This document shows, one piece after another, positions 8,087 to 16,582 of a DNA stretch of 64,000 nucleotides. The DNA lies in assembly GCF_024580145.1 (NCBI RefSeq), contig NZ_JANINI010000001.1:129550-193549 (forward strand), given 5' to 3'. This DNA is from Methyloversatilis sp. XJ19-49 (lineage in GTDB: Bacteria; Pseudomonadota; Gammaproteobacteria; Burkholderiales; Rhodocyclaceae). Made by a program: the position numbers and the translations under genes. The notes under the pieces were generated by a model. It searched no databases. It was not told the DNA's origin and saw only the letters and a program-made list of their open reading frames with translations. Numbering within the stretch: position 1 is the first letter of the stretch; the number at the start of each line of letters is the position of its first letter.

Positions 8087-9601
8087 ATGAGCTACGAACT
8101 ACTTGCTGCGGTTGACCTGGGCTCGAACAGCTTCCGTCTCCAGGTTGCCCGGGTTGTCGACGATCAGATCTACCCGCTGGACGGCCTGAAGGAAACTGTC
8201 CGGCTGGCTGCGGGACTTGGACAGGGCAAGTTGCTTGACGGCCCTTCGCAGCTTCGGGCCGTGGAAGCCCTGTCGCGATTCAATGAGCGTCTGCGCGGCT
8301 TCGCACCGGACCAGGTGCGCGCAGTGGCCACCAACACCCTGCGCGTGGCCAAGAATGCACCGCAACTTCTGCCACAGGCCGAGGCGGCGCTGGGTTTTCC
8401 GATCGAGGTGATCGCCGGGCGCGAAGAGGCCCGGCTGATCTATGTCGGCGTCGCGCATACGCTTCCCAACCCGTCGAGCCAGCAACTGGTGGTCGACATC
8501 GGCGGTGGCTCGACCGAATTCATCATCGGTCGCAGCTTCGAGCCGCTGGCGCTGGAATCGCTGTACATCGGCTGCGTGGCGTTCAGCTTGCGCTACTTTC
8601 CGGATGGCCGGATGGACAAGCGCTCGCTGCGCGAAGCCGAACTGGCGGCGCGGCGCGAGCTGGAAACCATCGAATACGGCTACCGCTCGCTTGGTTGGGA
8701 CGAAGCCGTCGGGTCGAGCGGTACGGCAAGGGCGCTGCTCGACATCATGGAACTGAACGGCTGGTCGCAGGGTGCGCTGACCCGCGAGGCCATGGAAAAG
8801 CTGCGCGCGCTGCTGCTGCGCGTCGGCGACGTAAACCGGCTCGGCATCGCCGGCCTGCGTCCCGACCGCCTGCCGGTACTGGCGGGCGGATTCGCCATCA
8901 TGTCGGCGGTGTTCGATGCGTTCGGGCTGGAACGCATGAATTTCTCGGAAGGGGCGCTGAGGCTGGGCGTGCTGTACGACCTCCTCGGCCGCTATCACCA
9001 CCAGGATCTGCGCGATGCGACGGTACTGCAGTTCATGCGGCGCTATCAGGTCGACCAGAAGCAGGCCGAGCGCGTGCGAGGTACGGCGGAGCGACTTTTC
9101 CGCGCGCTCAATCCGGCGGCAACGGGTGAGCACCCCGATGATCACCCCGACCTGCAGATGCTGAGCTGGGCAGCCTCCCTGCATGAACTGGGTATCTCGG
9201 TCGCGCACGCCGGCTATCACAAGCACAGCGCCTACATCGTCGGCAACGCCGACATGCCGGGTTTTTCGCGCATGGACCAATCGCGTCTGGCGCGTATCGT
9301 GCTGGCGCATCGCGGCAAGCTTGAAAAGGTGAACTCGGCTTCCGCCGACGCGCGCGACTGGTCGCTGATCCTCTGCCTGCGTCTGGCGGTGCTGCTGCAT
9401 CGCAGCCGCGAAGATTTCAACGAATTGCCGCTGACCATCGAGCGCACCGGCAGTGGCTATCAACTTGGCGCGCGGGCGGAATGGCTGTCGGCTTCGCCAC
9501 TGACCAATGCCAGCCTGCATGACGAGCTGAGGCTGTGGAGCGTGATCGGAATCGAACTGAAGCTGCGCACTGCTCGCCTTGCAGCCGGCGTGACGCGCTG
9601 A
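8087..9601 (+). CDS. ppx: exopolyphosphatase / guanosine pentaphosphate phosphatase
   Basis: A 504-residue Ppx/GppA enzyme. It has the sugar-kinase/HSP70-fold phosphate loops VDLGSNSFRLQVARV at the N-terminus and VVDIGGGSTEFIIG at about residues 137-150, with SGTARALLDI and VLAGGFAIMSAVF further on. A C-terminal HD-like helical domain follows (WAASLHELGISVAHAGYHKH, ARIVLAHRGK). It removes terminal phosphate from polyphosphate, opposing the divergent ppk1. Length is typical. The next gene begins 7 bases after the stop. Confidence 0.97.
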   Translation: MSYELLAAVDLGSNSFRLQVARVVDDQIYPLDGLKETVRLAAGLGQGKLLDGPSQLRAVEALSRFNERLRGFAPDQVRAVATNTLRVAKNAPQLLPQAEAALGFPIEVIAGREEARLIYVGVAHTLPNPSSQQLVVDIGGGSTEFIIGRSFEPLALESLYIGCVAFSLRYFPDGRMDKRSLREAELAARRELETIEYGYRSLGWDEAVGSSGTARALLDIMELNGWSQGALTREAMEKLRALLLRVGDVNRLGIAGLRPDRLPVLAGGFAIMSAVFDAFGLERMNFSEGALRLGVLYDLLGRYHHQDLRDATVLQFMRRYQVDQKQAERVRGTAERLFRALNPAATGEHPDDHPDLQMLSWAASLHELGISVAHAGYHKHSAYIVGNADMPGFSRMDQSRLARIVLAHRGKLEKVNSASADARDWSLILCLRLAVLLHRSREDFNELPLTIERTGSGYQLGARAEWLSASPLTNASLHDELRLWSVIGIELKLRTARLAAGVTR

Positions 9602-9608
9602 CATCTGC

Positions 9609-10733
9609 ATGAGCGCGCCGACCGTATCGTTCGATCGGGAGGGCGCTGCGCCGGTCGCGTCGCTGCAGGGCGACTGGACGCTGCAAGAGCTGGAAGGCCG
9701 TATCGATGCATTGCGCGCTGCGCTCGACACGAGTGAGGCACGGGCAGCCGCACATTGGGATCTGACCGGTATCGCACGCATCGACAGCCTCGGCGCCTGC
9801 CTGCTCTGGCGCATCTGGGGCGACCGTCTGCCGTCAACGCTTGACGCCGGCGAGCACACGCTTGCGATGCTGGGATCCGCTTCGGTGCTCGGCGCGCGCA
9901 GCCGTGTGGCGCCACCGCGGGCGTCGCCGTTCGACTCCCTGGCTGCACTGGGCCTTGCCGGCCTGTCGTTCGCACGGCGGATCGGCGATCTGGTCGCACT
10001 GATCGGTCAGTTGCTGCTCGACCTGCTGCACATCGCGCGCCGGCCGCAGGAATCGCCGCTGCGCGAGATTTCCGCCAATCTTTACAAGACCGGCGTCAGT
10101 GCGCTGCCGATCACCGCGCTGGTCGGCTTCCTGATCGGCGTCGTGCTGTCATATCTGTCGGCGCTGCAACTGAAGACCTTCGGCGCAGACGTATTCATCA
10201 TCAACATCCTGGGCATCGGCATCGTGCGCGAACTCGGGCCGGTGCTGGTCGCCGTGCTGGTGGCAGGACGTTCCGGCTCGGCGATGACGGCGCAGCTCGG
10301 CGTGATGCGGGTGACCGAAGAGATCGATGCGCTGGCGACAATGGGCGTGCCGCGCAGCCTGCGCCTTGTATTGCCCAAGGTGCTGGCGCTGGTGACGGCG
10401 CTGCCATTGCTGGTGCTCTGGACATCGTCGGCCGCTCTGTTCGGCGGCATGGTGGCCGCATCGATACAGCTCGACATGAGCTACGGCTTCTTTCTCGACA
10501 CGCTGCCGCGCGTGGTGCCGATCGCCAATCTGTACATCGGGCTTGCGAAAGGCGTTGCATTCGGGCTGGTGATTGCGCTGGTGGCCTGCCATTTCGGGCT
10601 GTCGGTGAAACCCAACACCGAAAGCCTGTCGACGAACACGACCAAATCGGTGGTCAGCGCGATCACCTGCGTCATCCTGGTCGACGCGCTGTTTGCCATT
10701 GCCACGCGTCACATCGGGCTGCCCGGCGGATGA
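9609..10733 (+). CDS. mlaE: MlaE-type lipid ABC transporter permease with N-terminal STAS domain
   Basis: A 374-residue protein. Residues 1-95 form a STAS (MlaB-like) domain (WDLTGIARIDSLGACLLWRI). Residues about 120-370 form the MlaE permease with five to six membrane segments and the hallmark VRELGPVLVAVLVAGRSGSAMTAQLG... region (positions 10228-10300), followed by EEIDALATMGVP. In E. coli MlaB is a separate subunit; here it is fused. It acts in the inner membrane with MlaF and MlaD in retrograde or anterograde phospholipid transport. It overlaps mlaF by 4 bases (ATGA). Confidence 0.93.
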   Translation: MSAPTVSFDREGAAPVASLQGDWTLQELEGRIDALRAALDTSEARAAAHWDLTGIARIDSLGACLLWRIWGDRLPSTLDAGEHTLAMLGSASVLGARSRVAPPRASPFDSLAALGLAGLSFARRIGDLVALIGQLLLDLLHIARRPQESPLREISANLYKTGVSALPITALVGFLIGVVLSYLSALQLKTFGADVFIINILGIGIVRELGPVLVAVLVAGRSGSAMTAQLGVMRVTEEIDALATMGVPRSLRLVLPKVLALVTALPLLVLWTSSAALFGGMVAASIQLDMSYGFFLDTLPRVVPIANLYIGLAKGVAFGLVIALVACHFGLSVKPNTESLSTNTTKSVVSAITCVILVDALFAIATRHIGLPGG

Positions 10734-11500
10734 GCGCGCCGGTCATCGACATTCGCGGGCTGGTGACGCGCTTCGGCACGAACGTGGTGCATCAGGACAT
10801 CGACCTGTCCGTCGCGGCTGGCGAAGTGGTGGCGCTGGTCGGCGGCTCGGGCAGCGGCAAGACGACCTTGCTGCGCCAGGTGATCGGCTTGCTGCAGCCT
10901 GACGCCGGGCAGATACGCGTCTTCGGCCAGCCGCTGTTCTCCGGCGACGCGCTGGCCGAGCGCCGGCTGCGCCAGCGCTTCGGCGTGCTGTTCCAGCAAG
11001 GTGCGCTGTTCTCGGCGCTCAATGTGTTCGAAAACATTGCCTTCCCGCTGCGCGAGCTGCGCTGGCTGGATCGCGCCACCATCCGCGATCTGGTCATGAT
11101 GAAACTGGCCATGGTCGAACTCGAACCCCGGCATGCCTGGCTGATGCCGTCCGAACTGTCCGGCGGCATGATCAAGCGGGTGGCGCTGGCGCGGGCGCTG
11201 TCACTCGAACCCGAACTTCTGCTGCTCGACGAACCCACCGCCGGCCTCGATCCGGACCGCTCGGCCGCATTCGTCAGCCTGATCCGCACGCTGCGCGGGC
11301 AACTCGGCCTCACCGTCGTTCTGGTCACCCATGACATCGATACGCTGACAGCGCTGGCAACACAGGTCGCCGTGCTGGGCGAGCGACGTATACTGGCTTA
11401 CGGCCCGCTTGATCACGTCATGAACGTCGACCATCCATTCATCCAGAACTTCTTCGCCTCCGGTCGCCTGCAGCGCACGCCGGACGCCACGGTGCGCTGA
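10730..11500 (+). CDS. mlaF: MlaF-type lipid ABC transporter ATP-binding protein
   Basis: A 256-residue ATPase with Walker A GGSGSGKTT (about residues 38-46), Q-loop in VLFQQGALFSALNVFENIAF, signature LSGGMIKRVALARAL (the LSGGM variant typical of MlaF), Walker B LLLLDEPTAGLDP and the switch His in VTHD. It powers the MlaE permease encoded just upstream (4-base overlap), and the MCE gene follows after 2 bases. Confidence 0.96.
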   Translation: MSAPVIDIRGLVTRFGTNVVHQDIDLSVAAGEVVALVGGSGSGKTTLLRQVIGLLQPDAGQIRVFGQPLFSGDALAERRLRQRFGVLFQQGALFSALNVFENIAFPLRELRWLDRATIRDLVMMKLAMVELEPRHAWLMPSELSGGMIKRVALARALSLEPELLLLDEPTAGLDPDRSAAFVSLIRTLRGQLGLTVVLVTHDIDTLTALATQVAVLGERRILAYGPLDHVMNVDHPFIQNFFASGRLQRTPDATVR

Positions 11501-11502
11501 AG

Positions 11503-12480
11503 ATGGAAAATCGCGCCCACGCCCTTGCCGCAGGGTTGTTCCTTCTGCTGATGAGCGCAGGCGTCGCGCTCGCAACCTGGTACCTGTCCAGCGACAGCGA
11601 GGTGGGGCGCGAATATCTGTTGGTGACGACGTCGAATGTCAGCGGACTCAGTCCGCAGGCGCAGGTCCGCTACCGCGGCATCCGGGTGGGCAAGGTGAAG
11701 GAGATTTCGATCAATCCCGACGTACCGCGTGAAATCCATGTCCGCATCGACATTCCGGAGCGTTTTCCAGTCACCGCTGCCACGCGCGCGCGCTTGTCCT
11801 ATCTTGGCGTGACCGGACTCGCGCTGATCGATCTTGACGATGACGGCTCCGATCCGGCGCCCCTGCCGGCCAGCGAAACGGGCCCTGCGCGCATACCGCT
11901 CGGTGGATCGCAGTTCGACGCGCTCGGTTCGCAGGCAACGGACACCATGGCCGTTCTGCGGCAGGTGCTGCTGCGCGTGAATGTGCTGTTCGACGATGGC
12001 AACATCGAGCGGATTTCCAGCGTACTCGCCAATATGAAGTCTGCCACCGCGCATCTGGATGCGTCGCTGGCCGGGCTGCCAGTCGTGCTCGCCGAGGCCC
12101 GAAAGACTTTCGAACGTACGCAGGCCGTCCTGTCACCGCAGAATGTCGAACGCTTGAGCGCAATTCTGGCCAGCATCGAACAGACCAGCGGCGAAGGTCG
12201 CCGCGCCGCGGAAGATCTGCGTGCCCTGCTGGGTTCGATGAAACAGCTTGCGGATCGCGTCGATACGCTGGCCGCGGTCGCCGGACAGCAGGTCACCGAC
12301 GACACCTTGCCCCGGCTGCAATCCTTGATCGACGAAGTGCAACGCAATTCGCGCCAGCTCAACCGGGTCCTGGGCGAGCTTGAATCATCGCCGCAGACGC
12401 TGCTGCTGGGGCGCGAAACGTCGCGTGCCGGACCGGGGGAACCCGGTTTCGCGCCAGCCACCGAAGGAGCGACTCGATGA
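11503..12480 (+). CDS. mlaD: MlaD-like MCE-domain protein
   Basis: A 325-residue protein with an N-terminal membrane anchor (AHALAAGLFLLLMSAGVALA) and a single MCE/MlaD domain (about residues 40-120: VSGLSPQAQVRYRGIRVGKV, ARLSYLGVTGLALIDL). A long helical, coiled-coil-prone C-terminal part follows (about 140-300). MCE proteins form periplasmic rings that channel lipid between membrane and carrier. It is longer than E. coli MlaD because of the C-terminal helical tail. It overlaps the next (lipoprotein) gene by 4 bases. Confidence 0.93.
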   Translation: MENRAHALAAGLFLLLMSAGVALATWYLSSDSEVGREYLLVTTSNVSGLSPQAQVRYRGIRVGKVKEISINPDVPREIHVRIDIPERFPVTAATRARLSYLGVTGLALIDLDDDGSDPAPLPASETGPARIPLGGSQFDALGSQATDTMAVLRQVLLRVNVLFDDGNIERISSVLANMKSATAHLDASLAGLPVVLAEARKTFERTQAVLSPQNVERLSAILASIEQTSGEGRRAAEDLRALLGSMKQLADRVDTLAAVAGQQVTDDTLPRLQSLIDEVQRNSRQLNRVLGELESSPQTLLLGRETSRAGPGEPGFAPATEGATR

Positions 12481-13079
12481 AGGCTGGATCAAGGCGGTGG
12501 GTACGGACGGCCGTACTGTCGCTCATGCTGGCGGGTTGCGGACCGCTGGTCAGTCGTCCGCCGGCAGCGGCACTGCACGATCTGGGCGGCGCACGCGCCG
12601 CTTTGCAGCGTATCCCGGGGCTGCGCTCCATAGAGGTCCGGTCGGCGAGCTGGCTTGACGGCAGCGCGATGCACTATCGCCTCGCCTACGAAAGTGCAAC
12701 GCGACGCGACGTCTATGCATTCAGCCGCTGGGCCGCGTCGCCGCCTGAAATGCTGACCGTCGCATTGCGCCAGATGCTGCAGACCGACGACGCCGGCACC
12801 AGCCCCGGTTGCCGGCTGCGGATCGACATCGATGAATTCATCCAGCATTACGTCCGGCCGGACAGTGTGCAAGCCTTGCTGTCCGGTCGAGCCGCATTGA
12901 CCGACATGCGCGGCCAGCGAGTACTGGCCAGCATGCCGTTCGCGATCAGCGAACCGGCGATCGGTGCCGATGCGGCCGCCGGTGTGGCGGCATCGGCGCG
13001 TGCCGTTGATGCGCTGGGGGTCCGGATTGCGGAGTGGATCACATCCACGACGATGAACGGCACGCGCGATGGCTGCTGA
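12477..13079 (+). CDS. ABC transport auxiliary lipoprotein (PqiC-like)
   Basis: A 200-residue lipoprotein: positively charged N-terminus, hydrophobic stretch and lipobox LAGC (Cys at about residue 21). The body, with LRSIEVRSASWLDGSAMHYRLAY (positions about 12622-12690) and a C-terminal ADAAAGVAASARAVDALG helix, is consistent with the PqiC/DUF330 family that accompanies MCE transporters. In this operon it takes the place that MlaC (soluble carrier) has in E. coli, and probably connects the MCE protein to the outer membrane (inference). It overlaps both neighbours. Confidence 0.8.
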   Translation: MKAGSRRWVRTAVLSLMLAGCGPLVSRPPAAALHDLGGARAALQRIPGLRSIEVRSASWLDGSAMHYRLAYESATRRDVYAFSRWAASPPEMLTVALRQMLQTDDAGTSPGCRLRIDIDEFIQHYVRPDSVQALLSGRAALTDMRGQRVLASMPFAISEPAIGADAAAGVAASARAVDALGVRIAEWITSTTMNGTRDGC

Positions 13080-13806
13080 GAAGCCGAAATCGTCGCCGTT
13101 GCCTGATGCCGGCCGCGGTCTGTTGCAGGCGGCACTCGATCAGGTGATCGATGCCGTTTGGTCGGGCGTGCAATGCGCGAGGGCGTCCATCATGCTGGCC
13201 GACGGCGAGGGTGAGCAGGCGCTGCTCGGGCTAGCGGCGTGGCGCGGCGAATTGGCCGACGACGCCGTGCAGGCAAGGGTCGGGGTCGGCATGTCGACCT
13301 CCGGCAGCGTGCTGCTGAGCGGTATCGCGCAACGTATCGATGACGTCGATGCCGCCGCGCCCGATGTCCGGGTGCGGGGCGAGGGCGGCAGTTTCATCTG
13401 CCAGCCGCTTTCGCTCGATGGCCGCGTGCTGGGCGTGATCAATGTGCGCCGACCACGTGGCGAAGCACCGTTCACCGTGATCGACCAGCAGTTGCTCGCA
13501 GCGCTGGCGCTGTACGCGGGCAAGGCGATCCAGGTCGCTCAGCTGGCTTACCTGTTGAATTCGGGTTTTGCGCAGCGCGCGCTGGAAAGCGATGGCAAGG
13601 TGCCGTTGCCTGCCATGGATGCCTTCACGCAAGGTGCGGCGCAGCCGGCCCAGATGGCCAAGCTGCTGGCCAAGTCCTTCTATCGGGAAATGAAGTCGGC
13701 CGGTTTCGGACCGAACCAGATCGTTGCTGCGGCCGGCGAAATCATCGACCAGCTGTCAGGCAGCCTGCGCAAGCACGGCAAGCGCATCGGCCGCGGCAAA
13801 TCGTAG
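13069..13806 (+). CDS. GAF-domain protein at the end of the Mla-type operon
   Basis: A 245-residue soluble protein with one GAF domain (about residues 15-160: CARASIMLADGEGEQALLGL, ICQPLSLDGRVLGVINVRRP, FTVIDQQLLAALALYAGKAI) and a helical tail. No output domain is visible. Its start lies inside the 3' end of the lipoprotein gene, so it is translationally coupled to the lipid transport operon. A sensory or scaffolding role is possible, but the ligand is unknown. Confidence 0.8.
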   Translation: MAAEKPKSSPLPDAGRGLLQAALDQVIDAVWSGVQCARASIMLADGEGEQALLGLAAWRGELADDAVQARVGVGMSTSGSVLLSGIAQRIDDVDAAAPDVRVRGEGGSFICQPLSLDGRVLGVINVRRPRGEAPFTVIDQQLLAALALYAGKAIQVAQLAYLLNSGFAQRALESDGKVPLPAMDAFTQGAAQPAQMAKLLAKSFYREMKSAGFGPNQIVAAAGEIIDQLSGSLRKHGKRIGRGKS

Positions 13807-13825
13807 GCAGGCTGCGGCCGGGTGA

Positions 13826-14203
13826 TCAGGCGATGGAAGCGGTATAGCGGGCGGCGTCCATCAGCACATCGAGTTCGCCGGCGTCATCCGGCTTGATGAC
13901 GAACATCCAGGCCCCGTATGGATCCTTGTTGACCTGTTCGGGTGCATCCGCGACCGGCGGATTGACTGCGGTCACCGTGCCCGACACCGGTGCATGGATA
14001 TCCGAAGCCGACTTGACCGATTCGATGACGGCCATCGAGTCGCTGCGCGCAACCTGCTGGCCGATCTCGGGCAATTGAAGGAAAACCACGTCGCCGAGCG
14101 CGTCCTGGGCGTGGTCCGTGATGCCGACCGTCACGCTGCCATCCTGTTCGATCCTGACCCATTCATGCGTGTCTGTGTAGCGAAGAGTGTCCGGGTGATT
14201 CAT
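13826..14203 (-). CDS. gcvH: glycine cleavage system H protein
   Basis: A 125-residue lipoyl carrier. It starts MNHPDTLRYTDTHEWV, and the lipoyl-lysine lies in VIESVKSASDIHAPVSG. It shuttles the aminomethyl group between GcvP, GcvT and the lipoamide dehydrogenase. An in-frame upstream extension to 14425 is rejected because the family begins at 14203. gcvT and gcvP are not in the window, so it is separated from the rest of the system or solitary. It is divergent from the PHP gene. Confidence 0.97.
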   Translation of the reverse strand: MNHPDTLRYTDTHEWVRIEQDGSVTVGITDHAQDALGDVVFLQLPEIGQQVARSDSMAVIESVKSASDIHAPVSGTVTAVNPPVADAPEQVNKDPYGAWMFVIKPDDAGELDVLMDAARYTASIA

Positions 14204-14283
14204 TGCAGTTCCAGGTTGAAATGACCAGTACGAATTGTAGCTGCGCCGGGCGGGAGACGATGGCCTGATAGAATCGGGCGGAT

Positions 14284-15141
14284 ATGAACGCTGACCTGCA
14301 TTGCCACTCCTGCCACTCCGACGGCGTACTTGCGCCTTCGGCACTGGCCGCCCGCGCAGCGGCAAACGGCGTCGAGCTCTGGTCGCTGACCGATCACGAC
14401 ACGCTGAACGGGCTCGACGAAGCACGCAACGCTGCGATGCAGTGCGGCCTGTCCTTCATCGATGGCGTCGAAGTATCGGTGAGTTGGGGTGGCATCACGG
14501 TACATGTCGTCGGGCTGGGCATCGATCCTTCGAATACGGATCTGGCCGCCGGACTGACCCGGGTGCGCAGCGGGCGCGACGCGCGCGCCCTGCGCATTGC
14601 GGACGAACTGTCACTGCTGGGCGTGGTTGAGCCGTACGAAAATGCAATGCGCCACGCCGGCAATCCGACACTCGTCGGGCGCTCGCACTTTGCGCGCGTG
14701 CTGGTGGAGCAGGGTTATGCCGGTGATATCCATGCGGTGTTCCGCAACTTTCTGGTGCCCGGGCGGCCGGGCTATGTCGATCACCGGTGGACCACACTGT
14801 CGCAGGCATTGGCCTGGATACATGGCGCCGGCGGCGTCGCGGTCATTGCCCATCCGGGGCGTTACCGCATTTCGGGCGAACGGATCGAACAGCTGTTCGA
14901 AGAATTCCATACGCTTGGCGGCCGCGGCATCGAGGTGATATCCGGCTCGCACGGCGATGCTGAAGTGCGAACCTTTGCCCGCCTCGCACGCCGATTCGGC
15001 TTCTACGCATCGCGCGCTTCGGATTTTCACGCGCCGGACGAAAGCGCCGTGGATCTGGGGTGCAGCGCACCACTTCCTGATGATCTGAAGCCGATTTGGC
15101 TGGCACCGGAACTGAACGAACGCGTGATCTGCATGACCTGA
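14284..15141 (+). CDS. PHP-domain phosphoesterase (3',5'-nucleoside bisphosphate phosphatase / RNase AM type)
   Basis: A 285-residue PHP protein with the metal-binding signature DLHCHSCHSDG at the N-terminus, LWSLTDHDTLNGLDEA, VAVIAHPGRYRIS and ASDFHAPDE near the C-terminus. This is the YciV/TrpH group, which dephosphorylates 3',5'-bisphosphonucleosides and trims short RNA 5' ends. As in E. coli, it sits next to yciO, supporting this assignment. Confidence 0.92.
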   Translation: MNADLHCHSCHSDGVLAPSALAARAAANGVELWSLTDHDTLNGLDEARNAAMQCGLSFIDGVEVSVSWGGITVHVVGLGIDPSNTDLAAGLTRVRSGRDARALRIADELSLLGVVEPYENAMRHAGNPTLVGRSHFARVLVEQGYAGDIHAVFRNFLVPGRPGYVDHRWTTLSQALAWIHGAGGVAVIAHPGRYRISGERIEQLFEEFHTLGGRGIEVISGSHGDAEVRTFARLARRFGFYASRASDFHAPDESAVDLGCSAPLPDDLKPIWLAPELNERVICMT

Positions 15142-15249
15142 GCCTGCGCATGGCGGCCCGAAACTGCCTGCGACAGGCGACGTGCCCGAAACGACTTGCA
15201 CTGACGATCTGATACAGATTTTCCTCCCCGATTTTCCCTTCGATCCCAA

Positions 15250-15882
15250 TTGGCCCAACTTTTCAATCTTCACCCCGACAATCCGCAACCCAGACTGATA
15301 CGCCAGGCGGCCGACATCCTGCGATCCGGCGGGTTGGCGGCCATTCCGACCGACTGCGCCTATTCGCTGGTCGGCCACATGGGGGATGCGCAGGTGCTGG
15401 AACGCATCCGGCGCATCCGCGGCGTCGACGCACAGCATCACTTCACGTTGATGTGCCGCGACCTGTCGGAAATCGCCAGCCTTGCGCGAGTCGACAACAC
15501 ACAGTTCAGGCTGTTGAAGAGCGCCACGCCCGGCGCTTACACCTTCATCCTGGAAGCGACGCGCGAACTGCCCCGCCGCATGCTGCATCCGAAGCGCAAG
15601 ACCATCGGGCTGCGCGTGCCCGACCATCCCGTCGTGTCCAGCCTGCTGGCCGAACTGGGCGAGCCGCTGCTCGGCTCGACGCTGCTGCTGCCCGGAGAAG
15701 AACTGCCGCTGACCGATGCAGACGACATCCGGGAGCGCCTGCAGCACGAACTGGATCTGGTGATCGAAGCCGGTTCGTGCGGCACCCGGCCGACTTCGGT
15801 GATCGATCTGTCGTCGGGCGAGCCGGTGCTGATACGCGCCGGCGCCGGTGACGTGTCGCGTTTCGGTCTCGAAGAATCGTGA
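15250..15882 (+). CDS. yciO: YciO-family (Sua5/YrdC-like) protein, TTG start
   Basis: A 210-residue protein aligned from its first residue with the YciO family (AQLFNLHPDNPQPRLIRQA). It has the YrdC-fold core: IPTDCAYSL, RHFTLMCRDLSE-like QHHFTLMCRDLSEIA, TPGAYTFILEATRE, PKRKTIGLRVPDHP and PTSVIDLSSGEPVLIRAGAG. YrdC relatives make threonylcarbamoyl-adenylate for tRNA t6A; whether YciO itself does so is debated. Between the upstream in-frame stop (15202) and this TTG there is no ATG or GTG, so TTG is the start. Neighbours (PHP phosphatase upstream, site-2 protease and trpS downstream) form a common proteobacterial cluster. Confidence 0.92.
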   Translation: MAQLFNLHPDNPQPRLIRQAADILRSGGLAAIPTDCAYSLVGHMGDAQVLERIRRIRGVDAQHHFTLMCRDLSEIASLARVDNTQFRLLKSATPGAYTFILEATRELPRRMLHPKRKTIGLRVPDHPVVSSLLAELGEPLLGSTLLLPGEELPLTDADDIRERLQHELDLVIEAGSCGTRPTSVIDLSSGEPVLIRAGAGDVSRFGLEES

Positions 15883-15907
15883 GCGCAGCCTGCAGCAGGG
15901 AGCGCAC

Positions 15908-16564
15908 ATGGATGACATGATCGCGCGACTGGCCATCATCATCATCCCGGTGGTGCTGGCGATCACCCTGCATGAAGCCGCACACGGCTACGCCGCGCTG
16001 CTCAAGGGAGATCCGACTGCACATCTGGCCGGGCGCATCACGGCCAACCCGCTGAAGCACATCGATCCGGTCGGCACGGTACTGGTGCCGCTGATCATGT
16101 ATTTCGGTGCCGCGATGCTCGGCCAGCCCGGCCTGCTGTTCGGCTGGGCCAAGCCGGTACCGGTCAACTTCTCCCTGTTACGCCGCCCCAAGCAAGACAT
16201 GCTGTGGGTGGCCGCCGCCGGGCCAGGTGCCAATCTGGTCATGGCCGTCGCCTGGGGACTGGTCTACAAATTTGCATTGGACGCCTCTCCCCAGTATTTT
16301 GGCGAGCCGCTGACGCTCATGGCGGAGGCGGGCATCCTGATCAACCTGCTGCTGATGGTGCTCAACCTGCTGCCGGTTCCGCCGCTGGACGGCGGCCGCA
16401 TCATGGTGAGTCTGCTGCCGCGCGGACCGTCGATGGCCTTTGCCCGGCTTGAGCCCTACGGCCTGTTCCTGCTGCTTGCACTTTTGCTGACCGGCGTGCT
16501 GGACAGTATCCTGCGCCCGCTGCTGACGCTGGCCAGACTGGCCTTGATTGCGCTGCTTTTCTGA
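15908..16564 (+). CDS. site-2 protease family (M50) membrane metalloprotease
   Basis: A 218-residue multi-pass membrane protein. The zinc motif is HEAAH (residues about 21-25, in ITLHEAAHGYAA), and the second motif is NLLPVPPLDGGRIM with the third-ligand Asp. The start at 15908 follows AGGGAG; a longer in-frame ORF from 15848 overlaps yciO. This is the short YwhC/Rv-like branch of S2P without a PDZ domain, commonly found between yciO and trpS. Substrate unknown. Confidence 0.92.
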   Translation: MDDMIARLAIIIIPVVLAITLHEAAHGYAALLKGDPTAHLAGRITANPLKHIDPVGTVLVPLIMYFGAAMLGQPGLLFGWAKPVPVNFSLLRRPKQDMLWVAAAGPGANLVMAVAWGLVYKFALDASPQYFGEPLTLMAEAGILINLLLMVLNLLPVPPLDGGRIMVSLLPRGPSMAFARLEPYGLFLLLALLLTGVLDSILRPLLTLARLALIALLF

Positions 16565-16582
16565 ACTGGATGATTCCACACC

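Noticed and set aside
14204-14283. Glycine riboswitch upstream of gcvH
   Set aside because: Only 80 bases are available and no paired aptamer pattern is visible.
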